Origin: a virus
Virus record (IMG/VR): IMGVR_UViG_3300025127_000249
Span: 1 to 25,261 of that record
Strand: one strand, 5' to 3'
DNA length: 25,261 nucleotides
In this document: piece after piece, positions 1-5,389 of the stretch
Numbering within the stretch: position 1 is the stretch's first letter
How the letters are laid out: the number at the start of each line of letters is the position of its first letter
The notes under the pieces: model-generated
Databases searched by the model: none
What the model was told of the DNA's origin: nothing
What the model saw: only the letters and a program-made list of their open reading frames with translations
Program-made: the position numbers and the translations under genes

Positions 1-251
1 AAATGCACCATTGCGGTGACCCACTGTGGTGATTTGATTGCGGCCAGCCTCCGATACTGTGCTTGCTGGACCACCTTAAAAACATAACAACCTTTTAGAG
101 CGTAGCAGTCATAACATACTGAGCCCGGGACCGCTTGGAGCTTGCCGCCTGTCTTGCATTCTTTAGCAGGTAAACCTATCGACCATCCAGGCATCTTGCT
201 AGGCTTGCTTAGACTGCCGCCTATTATTTTTAATGCTTCTTTGGTTTGCAT
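1..251 (-). CDS. GP88-like phage protein, N-terminal part (runs off the window)
   Basis: This leftward reading frame is open for 83 codons from the ATG at 249-251 to the window edge, so the C-terminus is missing. Upstream on the minus strand, AAAGGA gives a ribosome-binding site close to the ATG. The protein shows the pattern K-M-P-G-W-S-I-G-L-P-A near residue 20, then four or more cysteines, including V-C-Y-D-C-Y-A-L-K-G-C-Y near residues 46-57. I recognise this layout from the phage 'gene product 88' family (named from mycobacteriophages), whose function is unknown; the clustered cysteines suggest metal binding, which is inference. Its first bases overlap the end of the small gene at 230-394. 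It belongs to a leftward unit divergent from the rest of the window. Family assignment is from memory of the motif. Confidence 0.75.
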   Translation of the reverse strand, partial: MQTKEALKIIGGSLSKPSKMPGWSIGLPAKECKTGGKLQAVPGSVCYDCYALKGCYVFKVVQQAQYRRLAAIKSPQWVTAMVH

Positions 252-394
252 ATATCCTTTATAATCCTATATTGTTGTCTTGTCAAGCTTGCCGCTTGAC
301 GCTTGCAGCTTGCCGCTTCTTTCTTGTAGCCATTGGCCACGAGCCAGCGCCAGTGATTTATTAAAATCACTGGGCTCTCAATCCTTCTACTCAT
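230..394 (-). CDS. Small hypothetical protein (54 aa) containing the CAAGC repeats
   Basis: A 54-codon leftward frame starts at the ATG at 392-394, which overlaps the TAG of the gene at 387-485, and ends inside the start of the GP88-like gene. The product has an N-terminal half with H-W-R-W-L-V-A-N-G-Y-K-K and a second half rich in Ala, Ser, Lys and Gln (K-E-A-A-S-C-K-R-Q-A-A-S). The second half is encoded by the CAAGC-type DNA repeats at 281-318. The start has no convincing Shine-Dalgarno sequence, so translation would rely on coupling to the upstream small gene. The tight overlap on both sides and the Trp-rich motif argue for a real gene; the repeat-derived half argues for caution. Function unknown. 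Confidence 0.5.
   Translation of the reverse strand: MSRRIESPVILINHWRWLVANGYKKEAASCKRQAASLTRQQYRIIKDICKPKKH
258..286 (-). promoter_or_regulatory. Possible internal promoter before the GP88-like gene
   Basis: On the minus strand TTGACA (286-281) and TATAAA (263-258) are separated by exactly 17 bases. Initiation would fall at or next to the ATG at 251, giving a leaderless or nearly leaderless message. The TATAAA also overlaps the ribosome-binding region, so the match could be coincidental. Confidence 0.35.
281..299. repeat. CAAGC-type repeat, copy 1
   Basis: A 19-base element matches the copy at 529-547 at 18 of 19 positions. It reads TCAAGCGGCAAGCTTGACA on the minus strand. Further partial units (CAAGC spaced by two or three bases) continue to about 318. 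Both copies precede a shared 17-base element (255-271 and 492-508) that contains a possible ribosome-binding site. Confidence 0.7.
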
Positions 395-485
395 TTAATT
401 TTTTCATTCTTTCCATGTCCTGTTTCACCAGCCGCAGGATCTCTTCTAGAGCGTCTGCTATTCTTTTTAAATTATCATTGTCCAT
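387..485 (-). CDS. Very small charged helical protein (32 aa)
   Basis: A 32-codon leftward frame opens with the ATG at 483-485, preceded by a near-perfect Shine-Dalgarno sequence (AAAGGAGG) seven bases upstream. The product is entirely made of charged and aliphatic residues with heptad-like spacing (R-I-A-D-A-L-E-E-I-L-R-L-V), so it should form a single amphipathic or coiled-coil helix. A sigma70-like promoter lies just upstream (506-534). The stop overlaps the start of the next small leftward gene. I do not recognise a family. The strong ribosome-binding site is the main support. Confidence 0.6.
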   Translation of the reverse strand: MDNDNLKRIADALEEILRLVKQDMERMKKLNE

Positions 486-505
486 CTTTCCTCCTTTATA
501 ATCCT

Positions 506-534
506 ATACTAACACAGTCCGGACCAGCTGTCAA
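506..534 (-). promoter_or_regulatory. Sigma70-like promoter for the leftward genes
   Basis: On the minus strand TTGACA (534-529) is followed by a 17-base spacer and TAGTAT (511-506). Transcription would start a few bases before the AAAGGAGG ribosome-binding site of the 32-aa gene. The -35 box is the end of the CAAGC repeat copy at 529-547. Not tested experimentally. Confidence 0.55.
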
Positions 535-547
535 GCTTGCTGCTTGA
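529..547. repeat. CAAGC-type repeat, copy 2
   Basis: This is the second copy of the 19-base element at 281-299, differing at one base. Additional CAAGC units extend to about 554. Its TTGACA end forms the -35 box of the leftward promoter at 506-534. Confidence 0.7.
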
Positions 548-554
548 AGCTTGC

Positions 555-587
555 GGGCTTTGGGTTGTTCTAGTTCAGCCAAAGCCC
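555..587. repeat. Inverted repeat, 9-bp perfect stem
   Basis: GGGCTTTGG at 555-563 pairs perfectly with CCAAAGCCC at 579-587 around a 15-base loop. No T-run follows on either strand, so it is not a canonical terminator. Confidence 0.6.
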
Positions 588-622
588 TAACCAGTGCAGG
601 TCCCAGGGTCCGATTTTCTACA

Positions 623-688
623 CTGATCCCAGGTCCTATCACTTCCGGCCTTCTAGAATATCCGTGCTTTAATAGGACCAGGGATCAG
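623..688. repeat. Long inverted repeat, 17-base arms with one mismatch
   Basis: CTGATCCCAGGTCCTAT (623-639) is complementary to ATAGGACCAGGGATCAG (672-688) at 16 of 17 positions, with an A-A mismatch in the middle, around a 32-base loop. It is the strongest secondary structure in the window and lies in a gene-free region. It could be an RNA structure, a protein-binding site or a replication element. Confidence 0.65.
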
Positions 689-806
689 TTCTAGTTGTGA
701 AAGATAAGGGTGACAGCCCTTTAAACACACAACCAGAAGTTGTCCCAACAAATTAGAAACGAGTTAGAGATAAAACTTAACTAATTTGATAAATTATATA
801 TAATCC

Positions 807-835
807 TTGACAATCCTAATGTCAAGTGATAATTT
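807..835 (+). promoter_or_regulatory. Sigma70-like promoter for the rightward accessory genes
   Basis: TTGACA (807-812), a 17-base spacer and TAATTT (830-835) lie about 35 bases before the start of the gene at 869. An alternative -10, GATAAT at 828-833, would leave only 15 bases. The -35 box sits inside the inverted repeat CTTGACA-N7-TGTCAAG (806-826), which could be an operator. Confidence 0.5.
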
Positions 836-868
836 TAAATTATGCAAAATAAAACAGAAAGAGGTAGC

Positions 869-1810
869 ATGACTAAAGAAAAAAGAATAACACTTAACTC
901 TGAAAAGAGAAAAGTGATTGCAGATCAATTTCAATCTTTTTACGAAGATAAAGTAAAAGATAAATTGATACAAGCAAAAGAACAATACGACTTAATGAGA
1001 GAAAAAGCAAAAGTTGCGATTGAAAAAGTTGTAAGGTTTCATCAACCACAGGAAGATGTTGATACAATAAGATCAATGATCAAAAAATACAATAGTGCAG
1101 GTGGCGAATTGTATGAAGATAATTGTTTTTATGTTCAACACCCAATTACTAAAGTTGATGATCAGGGCAAAGAGTATATCTCGCAAGATGAAGTCCACGT
1201 TAGATTTGACATGGGTAGAAACTTTGCAAGAGCATATTATCGAGATGAATTAAAATCAAAAGGTTTAAATCCTGATTTTAAATTGTCTATTGATAATGAC
1301 TACTCAAAAAGAAATCCAAAGTATTACAATGATGAGAGTGCAGTTAATACTTATTTGGGTTTTAGTAATTCATCTAACGAAGATCAATCTATACAAAAAC
1401 CAGTTGATAAGTGGAAAAATGATTTTCAGCTTTGGACTATTGGAACATCTTATTGTCATTCAAGACAATTTAAAGTTGATGAAAATACATTAAACTTTTT
1501 TAAGATGTATAGATCAAGTGCCGACAATGTAATTAAAGAACATGAACAAATGTATTCTTATGTTGAGGGCAAAATGAAAACTTTAAGATTAGGTTTAAAA
1601 TCTTACAGGTACTTTGACCAAGCAAAAGCACTTGCAGATAAAGTTGGAGTTGTTTTAAATGAAACAATGTTGAATGAAAGTTCTAGTTTAGCTTTATCAA
1701 TTTATAGTCCAGAAAATTTGGCTAGTCTTTTGGAAGATAAAGAGGTCTTAACTAGAGATCAAAAGATCGCTATTGCAAGACAACAAATGCAACAAAATAG
1801 TTTAAATTAA
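869..1810 (+). CDS. Hypothetical phage protein (313 aa)
   Basis: I choose the ATG at 869 because GAGG lies six bases upstream; an in-frame ATG at 842 would lengthen the protein by nine residues but lacks a ribosome-binding site. The product is soluble, strongly charged and has no signal peptide or membrane segment. The first 60 residues look helical and rich in Lys, Glu and Gln. The middle (about 80-210) has mixed aromatic and charged residues, and the C-terminal hundred residues return to helix. I do not recognise a family. It is the first rightward gene after a putative promoter, so it is plausibly expressed early. Its codon choice is strongly A/T-ending like its neighbours. Confidence 0.75.
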   Translation: MTKEKRITLNSEKRKVIADQFQSFYEDKVKDKLIQAKEQYDLMREKAKVAIEKVVRFHQPQEDVDTIRSMIKKYNSAGGELYEDNCFYVQHPITKVDDQGKEYISQDEVHVRFDMGRNFARAYYRDELKSKGLNPDFKLSIDNDYSKRNPKYYNDESAVNTYLGFSNSSNEDQSIQKPVDKWKNDFQLWTIGTSYCHSRQFKVDENTLNFFKMYRSSADNVIKEHEQMYSYVEGKMKTLRLGLKSYRYFDQAKALADKVGVVLNETMLNESSSLALSIYSPENLASLLEDKEVLTRDQKIAIARQQMQQNSLN

Positions 1811-1813
1811 CTA

Positions 1814-1848
1814 TTGACAATAATGGGACTATCCTATAGGGTAGTCCC
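1814..1848 (+). promoter_or_regulatory. Promoter-like box overlapping a 10-bp hairpin
   Basis: TTGACA at 1814-1819 lies just upstream of a hairpin in which GGGACTATCC (1825-1834) pairs with GGGTAGTCCC (1839-1848) across a TATA loop, with one G-T pair. The loop and right arm read TATAGGG. Either the hairpin ends or attenuates transcription of the 313-aa gene (no T-run follows), or the region is a promoter for the genes from 1867. I cannot separate the two. Confidence 0.4.
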
Positions 1849-1866
1849 AGAAAGAGAGAAAGAAAT

Positions 1867-2052
1867 ATGACTAAAACATTTTACATAACTTATTATGCAA
1901 ACAAGCATAAGAAACACATAACAAGACGTGGCAAACATGATGAGAAGTCCAGATTTGGAGTTTCTAAAAATGGAGTTGCTTATTATGTTTACTATGACCT
2001 AGACGCACATGGTTATAGAACAGCAAACACAACATGGAAAGTGAGGCACTAA
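1867..2052 (+). CDS. Small hypothetical basic protein (61 aa)
   Basis: A 61-residue protein starts after a purine-rich stretch (GAGAGAAAGAAAT) that is only a weak ribosome-binding site. It is basic and rich in Tyr, His and Lys, with K-H-K-K-H-I-T-R-R-G-K-H near residues 14-25 and a tyrosine-rich centre (V-A-Y-Y-V-Y-Y-D). No cysteine pairs or membrane segment are present. Its stop overlaps the start of the next gene by one base (TAATG), suggesting translational coupling. Family and function unknown. Confidence 0.6.
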   Translation: MTKTFYITYYANKHKKHITRRGKHDEKSRFGVSKNGVAYYVYYDLDAHGYRTANTTWKVRH

Positions 2053-2207
2053 TGATTGATTGGAATATAGTTTTATATATTGGATTAGTTTTAATTGTTT
2101 TTGGTTTCGGACTTTGGTTATTCTCTGAGATGAAAATTAGAGAGATTGACAGAAAAATGGCTGAGAACCAAAGGTTCATTGACGCAATATTGAGGGCAAA
2201 GAAATGA
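2052..2207 (+). CDS. Small single-pass membrane protein (51 aa)
   Basis: This short frame begins in a TAATG overlap with the preceding gene and ends in an ATGA overlap with the next. Residues about 5-24 form one hydrophobic segment (I-V-L-Y-I-G-L-V-L-I-V-F-G-F-G-L-W-L-F) followed by a charged helix containing M-K-I-R-E-I-D-R-K-M. That suggests a membrane anchor with a short cytoplasmic tail. It could be a small inner-membrane protein acting in takeover, superinfection exclusion or lysis timing, but nothing specific supports any of these. The coupled overlaps on both sides support it as a gene. Confidence 0.6.
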   Translation: MIDWNIVLYIGLVLIVFGFGLWLFSEMKIREIDRKMAENQRFIDAILRAKK

Positions 2208-2524
2208 GCGACTATCGTTGGTGTCATGGTCCAAAGTGCCATACAAATAAAACACAGGATAGAATAAGAGGTGTCAAAGGTTCAAAGGTTTTGAGGACCA
2301 GAAAGATTCCTCAAACTCATTGGAATTCAAATACTCAATGGAGTCATTTTTGTAGTAATGGTTGTTGGAATGATTTTGCGTTTACACATTGGGAAGAATT
2401 TATCAGACTACACCCAAGGACCGAGGCTTTAGAAACTCCGATTGAGGTAACGAAAGAAACTTATGATAGTCCATATTGGGGCAAACAAACCAGAACAGAA
2501 ATAAAAAAAGTTGACAATGCTTGA
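2204..2524 (+). CDS. Zinc-ribbon-like small protein (106 aa)
   Basis: The start overlaps the previous stop (ATGA). Cys7-x4-Cys12 near the N-terminus and Cys50-x3-Cys54 later make two knuckle-like pairs spaced about 38 residues apart, with several histidines between and around them. This could bind one zinc ion, which is inference from spacing. The rest is rich in Trp, Thr and Lys, with no membrane segment. Its end overlaps the next gene by eight bases. I do not know a named family; DNA or RNA binding is plausible but unsupported. Confidence 0.65.
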   Translation: MSDYRWCHGPKCHTNKTQDRIRGVKGSKVLRTRKIPQTHWNSNTQWSHFCSNGCWNDFAFTHWEEFIRLHPRTEALETPIEVTKETYDSPYWGKQTRTEIKKVDNA

Positions 2525-2852
2525 CTTATCCCATATGATCCTAGGTATGACGAAAGATATAAACACAAAAGCATCTGAGTTTAAAATCATTGAAGATAAA
2601 AAAGATGAGCCAAAATACAAAGAGGTTTCAAAATTTGTAGGTGGCATGGTTGAGTGTATTACTTTTCCAAATGGTGATCTTTTATTAATAAATGAAGAGG
2701 GCAAGTTAATTAACTTACCTTTAAACCCAGAGGCAACTGCATTGTGGCGTGCAACATTTGACAATGATAATTATATTACAGGTCGTAAAGACTTTGTTGT
2801 TGGCCCTGCAATCTTGATCAAGAAAGCTGCACTAAAATACTGGGCAGCATAA
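2517..2852 (+). CDS. DUF3846-like protein (111 aa)
   Basis: The ATG at 2517 lies inside the end of the preceding gene; a TTG two codons earlier and in-frame ATGs at 2535 and 2547 are alternative starts, and none has a strong ribosome-binding site. The core motif, about residues 40-95, reads V-G-G-M-V-E, then G-D-L-L-L-I-N-E-E-G-K-L, then L-N-P-E-A-T-A-L-W and V-V-G-P-A-I-L-I. This matches the pattern I know from the DUF3846 family, common in phages and plasmids and of unknown function. It is the last gene before the hairpin at 2861. Confidence 0.7.
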   Translation: MLDLSHMILGMTKDINTKASEFKIIEDKKDEPKYKEVSKFVGGMVECITFPNGDLLLINEEGKLINLPLNPEATALWRATFDNDNYITGRKDFVVGPAILIKKAALKYWAA

Positions 2853-2860
2853 CTCTCTCA

Positions 2861-2882
2861 GCCAGGCGCTAACGCGCCTGGC
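2861..2882 (+). terminator. Perfect GC-rich hairpin ending the accessory block
   Basis: GCCAGGCGC (2861-2869) and GCGCCTGGC (2874-2882) form a perfect 9-bp stem with a TAAC loop, nine bases after the stop at 2852. No T-run follows directly, so it may be factor-dependent or an RNA-stabilising structure rather than a classical intrinsic terminator. Confidence 0.55.
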
Positions 2883-2994
2883 ATAGTGGTCCCAGAGCCA
2901 TTACAATTTTCCAGATCTTTTTATATATAAAATTAGTTACGTAAAAAAGGGGTCCCTGTATGTGGGGTTATATGCTAGGTTTTTTAAATAAATA

Positions 2995-3003
2995 TGCTAT
3001 AAA
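2995..3003 (+). promoter_or_regulatory. Possible extended -10 promoter for the terminase operon
   Basis: TGCTATAAA has the extended -10 form (TGN followed by a TATAAA hexamer) and lies 17 bases before the terminase ATG. No recognisable -35 box is seen. The predicted leader would be only about ten bases. The gap 2883-3020 also holds two GGTCCC-type words but no gene. Confidence 0.3.
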
Positions 3004-3020
3004 TACTTTATGGGACTCCT

Positions 3021-4499
3021 ATGAACCTAGACAAAGAAAAATTAAAAAATTTAGATAAGTTGCCGCCTGACATAAAGAGACAGTTTGCTCTCTATATGAA
3101 TCAATGGAAAGAAAAGAAAAAGGAGTCTCAGATAGCAACTAATTTTATGGATTTTGTAAAACATGTTTGGCCCGATTTTATTGAAGGGTCCCATCATAAG
3201 ATTGTAGCAGATAAATTTAATAAATTAGCTAGTGGTAAGATTAAGAGATTAATTATTAATATGCCTCCTAGACATACAAAGTCTGAGTTTGCTAGTTTCC
3301 TGTTGCCTGCTTGGATGGTTGGAAAAAACCCGAAGCTAAAGATAATTCAATCTACTAACACAACAGAACTATCAGTAAGGTTTGGTCGTAAAGCAAAACA
3401 ACTTATGGACTCTATAGAATACAAACAAGTATTTAAAACAAGACTTAGAGAAGATAGTCAAGCTGCTGGTAAATGGGAAACAGAACAGGGCGGTGAGTAT
3501 TATGCTGCCGGTGTTGGATCAGCTATCACTGGAAGGGGTGCCGATCTATTAATTATTGATGACCCGCATACTGAACAAGATGCAATGAATGCACAAGCAT
3601 TGGAAAGAACTTTTGAATGGTATACATCAGGACCACGTCAACGTCTTCAGCCCGGTGGATCTATTGTATTGGTTATGACACGATGGAATGAAAAAGATTT
3701 AACAGGGCGTCTTATCAAAATGCAACAGGAACCAAAGGCAGACAAATGGGAGGTAATAGAGTTCCCTGCGATTATGCCATCAGGTAAACCCCTGTGGCCT
3801 GAATACTGGAAAAAAGAAGATTTAGAATCAGTTAAGGCTTCTATTCCAATGTCAAAATGGAATTCACAATATATGCAGAATCCAACTGCAGAAGAGGGAT
3901 CTTTAATTAAACGTGAATGGTGGCAAGACTGGGAAGATGATATACCACCTATTGAACACGTCATACAATCTTACGATACAGCTTTTATGAAAAAAACTTC
4001 AGCAGACTATAGTGCTATTACTACTTGGGGTGTGTTTACTCCAAACGAAGATTCAGGTCATCATTTAATATTACTAGATGCTATGAAAGGGCGTTATGAG
4101 TTTCCTGAGCTAAGGCGTATTGCAATGGAACAATATGGTTATTGGAATCCTGAAACTGTTATAATCGAGAGTAAGGCATCAGGGCTCCCACTAACTTATG
4201 AGTTGCGTAAAATGGGGATACCTGTTATAAATTTCTCACCTAGTAAAGGCAACGATAAGCACACTAGGGTTAACGCAGTTTCTCCGCTGTTTGAATCGGG
4301 GAGAATATGGGCGCCCAAAAATATGGAGTTTGCGCAGGAAGTGATAGAGGAATGTGCTGCTTTTCCTTTCGGAGATCACGATGACTTGGTAGATTCTATG
4401 ACACAAGCAGTTATGAGATTTAGGCAAGGTGGCTTTGTAGAACACCCCGAAGACTACAAGGATGAACCTTTACCAAAACCTAAAAGGACATATTACTGA
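3021..4499 (+). CDS. terL: Terminase large subunit (TerL)
   Basis: The 492-residue protein is the ATPase-nuclease that cuts and translocates phage DNA into the prohead through the portal. The ATPase half shows a Walker-A-like loop M-P-P-R-H-T-K-S at residues 81-88, a Walker B D-L-L-I-I-D-D-P-H at 175-183 and the coupling segment M-T-R-W-N-E at 219-224. The nuclease half shows the acidic residues expected for an RNase H-like fold: Asp319 in Q-S-Y-D-T, Glu383 in I-I-E-S-K and the D-H-D-D-L-V-D cluster at 452-458. Length is normal. No Shine-Dalgarno sequence precedes the start, yet no better start exists near the N-terminus. No small terminase gene was recognised in the window. The gene overlaps the next by one base. 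Confidence 0.95.
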   Translation: MNLDKEKLKNLDKLPPDIKRQFALYMNQWKEKKKESQIATNFMDFVKHVWPDFIEGSHHKIVADKFNKLASGKIKRLIINMPPRHTKSEFASFLLPAWMVGKNPKLKIIQSTNTTELSVRFGRKAKQLMDSIEYKQVFKTRLREDSQAAGKWETEQGGEYYAAGVGSAITGRGADLLIIDDPHTEQDAMNAQALERTFEWYTSGPRQRLQPGGSIVLVMTRWNEKDLTGRLIKMQQEPKADKWEVIEFPAIMPSGKPLWPEYWKKEDLESVKASIPMSKWNSQYMQNPTAEEGSLIKREWWQDWEDDIPPIEHVIQSYDTAFMKKTSADYSAITTWGVFTPNEDSGHHLILLDAMKGRYEFPELRRIAMEQYGYWNPETVIIESKASGLPLTYELRKMGIPVINFSPSKGNDKHTRVNAVSPLFESGRIWAPKNMEFAQEVIEECAAFPFGDHDDLVDSMTQAVMRFRQGGFVEHPEDYKDEPLPKPKRTYY

Positions 4500-5389
4500 T
4501 GGGAAAATTTGGAATAGAATTATTAAAAAAAGTTTTTGGCTCAAAATTTGTACAAAAGATTCTTGGTACAAGAACCAATGTCGAAAAACTTCCGATTAAA
4601 AACGATCCGCGAAAAATTATGTATGATGCAACTAAACTTGCAGATGACACTGCAGCTTTAATGTTGGCTAAAGAAAAATTAAAAGAGATAGCTCCATATA
4701 TTGCTCGAATGAATGACTCCGAAGCAAAAATGTATGAGACTAATTTAAAAGCTGTATTAATGGCAGAGAACAAATTAGAGGGTATTGAACAAGTAGCTAA
4801 AGGAGAGGTTGTTGATATTAAAACCGGTGCAAAGATGGATGACAAAGGAATTATGACTCTTAAAGAAAGCGCTGGACAAGAAGAACCACCAGGAACTTTG
4901 ATGGGAAATTTAGAAACAAAAATAAATCAACTTAGAGCAGAAAACAAAACTTTAGATGATATGATGAGTGAAGATCCAATTAAATCTTTTGAAGAGTTTG
5001 TATTGAAAAATCCAAAAAGACCCGGAGGTCCTTTAGATCCTGTCGTAGGGGTTACAAGAACAATCGCTAGAAAAATACTAGATAAAAATAATATTAAAAT
5101 TGATAGAAGAGAAGATCCAATAGATATATTCATGGATAATTTTGGAATTGAAATGGCAACAGACATTAAAGCTTTTGCAGATGATTTAGTTGAATCCGAA
5201 CAAATGGGACGTAATTTAAAACCATTAGATGAATTAATGCAACAAGAAGGTTTATTTGATCTTAAACCAGGTAAAGATCGTTCACAAGGATTGACTGATG
5301 ATGATGTGAAAAAAATATTAGAAGATGATACTACTCCCCCAAGAGATGACAAAGCAGATGGTGGCTTATCTTATTTAATGGGGATGTAA
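4499..5389 (+). CDS. Hypothetical protein between terminase and portal (296 aa)
   Basis: The start overlaps the terminase stop (TGATG). The protein is highly charged and mostly helical, with an N-terminal K-F-G-I-E-L-L-K-K-V-F segment, helices rich in Lys and Glu through about residue 160, and an acidic C-terminal third. It ends with A-D-G-G-L-S-Y-L-M-G-M. Related A-D-G/G-G motifs are found in the next protein, and I remember similar short Gly-Gly motifs in uncultured marine phage proteins. There is no signal peptide, and a small-terminase role is not supported by any helix-turn-helix I can point to. Position suggests a packaging or internal virion role. Confidence 0.8.
   Translation: MGKFGIELLKKVFGSKFVQKILGTRTNVEKLPIKNDPRKIMYDATKLADDTAALMLAKEKLKEIAPYIARMNDSEAKMYETNLKAVLMAENKLEGIEQVAKGEVVDIKTGAKMDDKGIMTLKESAGQEEPPGTLMGNLETKINQLRAENKTLDDMMSEDPIKSFEEFVLKNPKRPGGPLDPVVGVTRTIARKILDKNNIKIDRREDPIDIFMDNFGIEMATDIKAFADDLVESEQMGRNLKPLDELMQQEGLFDLKPGKDRSQGLTDDDVKKILEDDTTPPRDDKADGGLSYLMGM

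Larger units (their letters stand above)
486..868. other. Divergent gene-free region with inverted repeats
   Basis: These 383 bases separate the leftward genes from the rightward ones. I find no reading frame with a credible start on either strand. The stretch holds the leftward promoter, one CAAGC repeat copy, two strong inverted repeats (555-587 and 623-688), a short hairpin (706-721) and a rightward promoter (807-835). It may encode a structured RNA or be a control region; the sequence alone does not decide. Confidence 0.6.

Noticed and set aside
280-501. A 73-codon rightward frame over the leftward small genes
   Set aside because: It lies antisense to the two small leftward genes, which have an AAAGGAGG site or coupled starts; this frame has no ribosome-binding site and a repeat-biased composition.
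842-868. Upstream ATG extending the 313-aa gene
   Set aside because: No ribosome-binding site precedes it, while GAGG lies before the ATG at 869. The nine extra residues look like leader sequence.
819-872. A 17-codon leader peptide frame ending on the 869 start
   Set aside because: It has no ribosome-binding site and shows no attenuator-type structure downstream.
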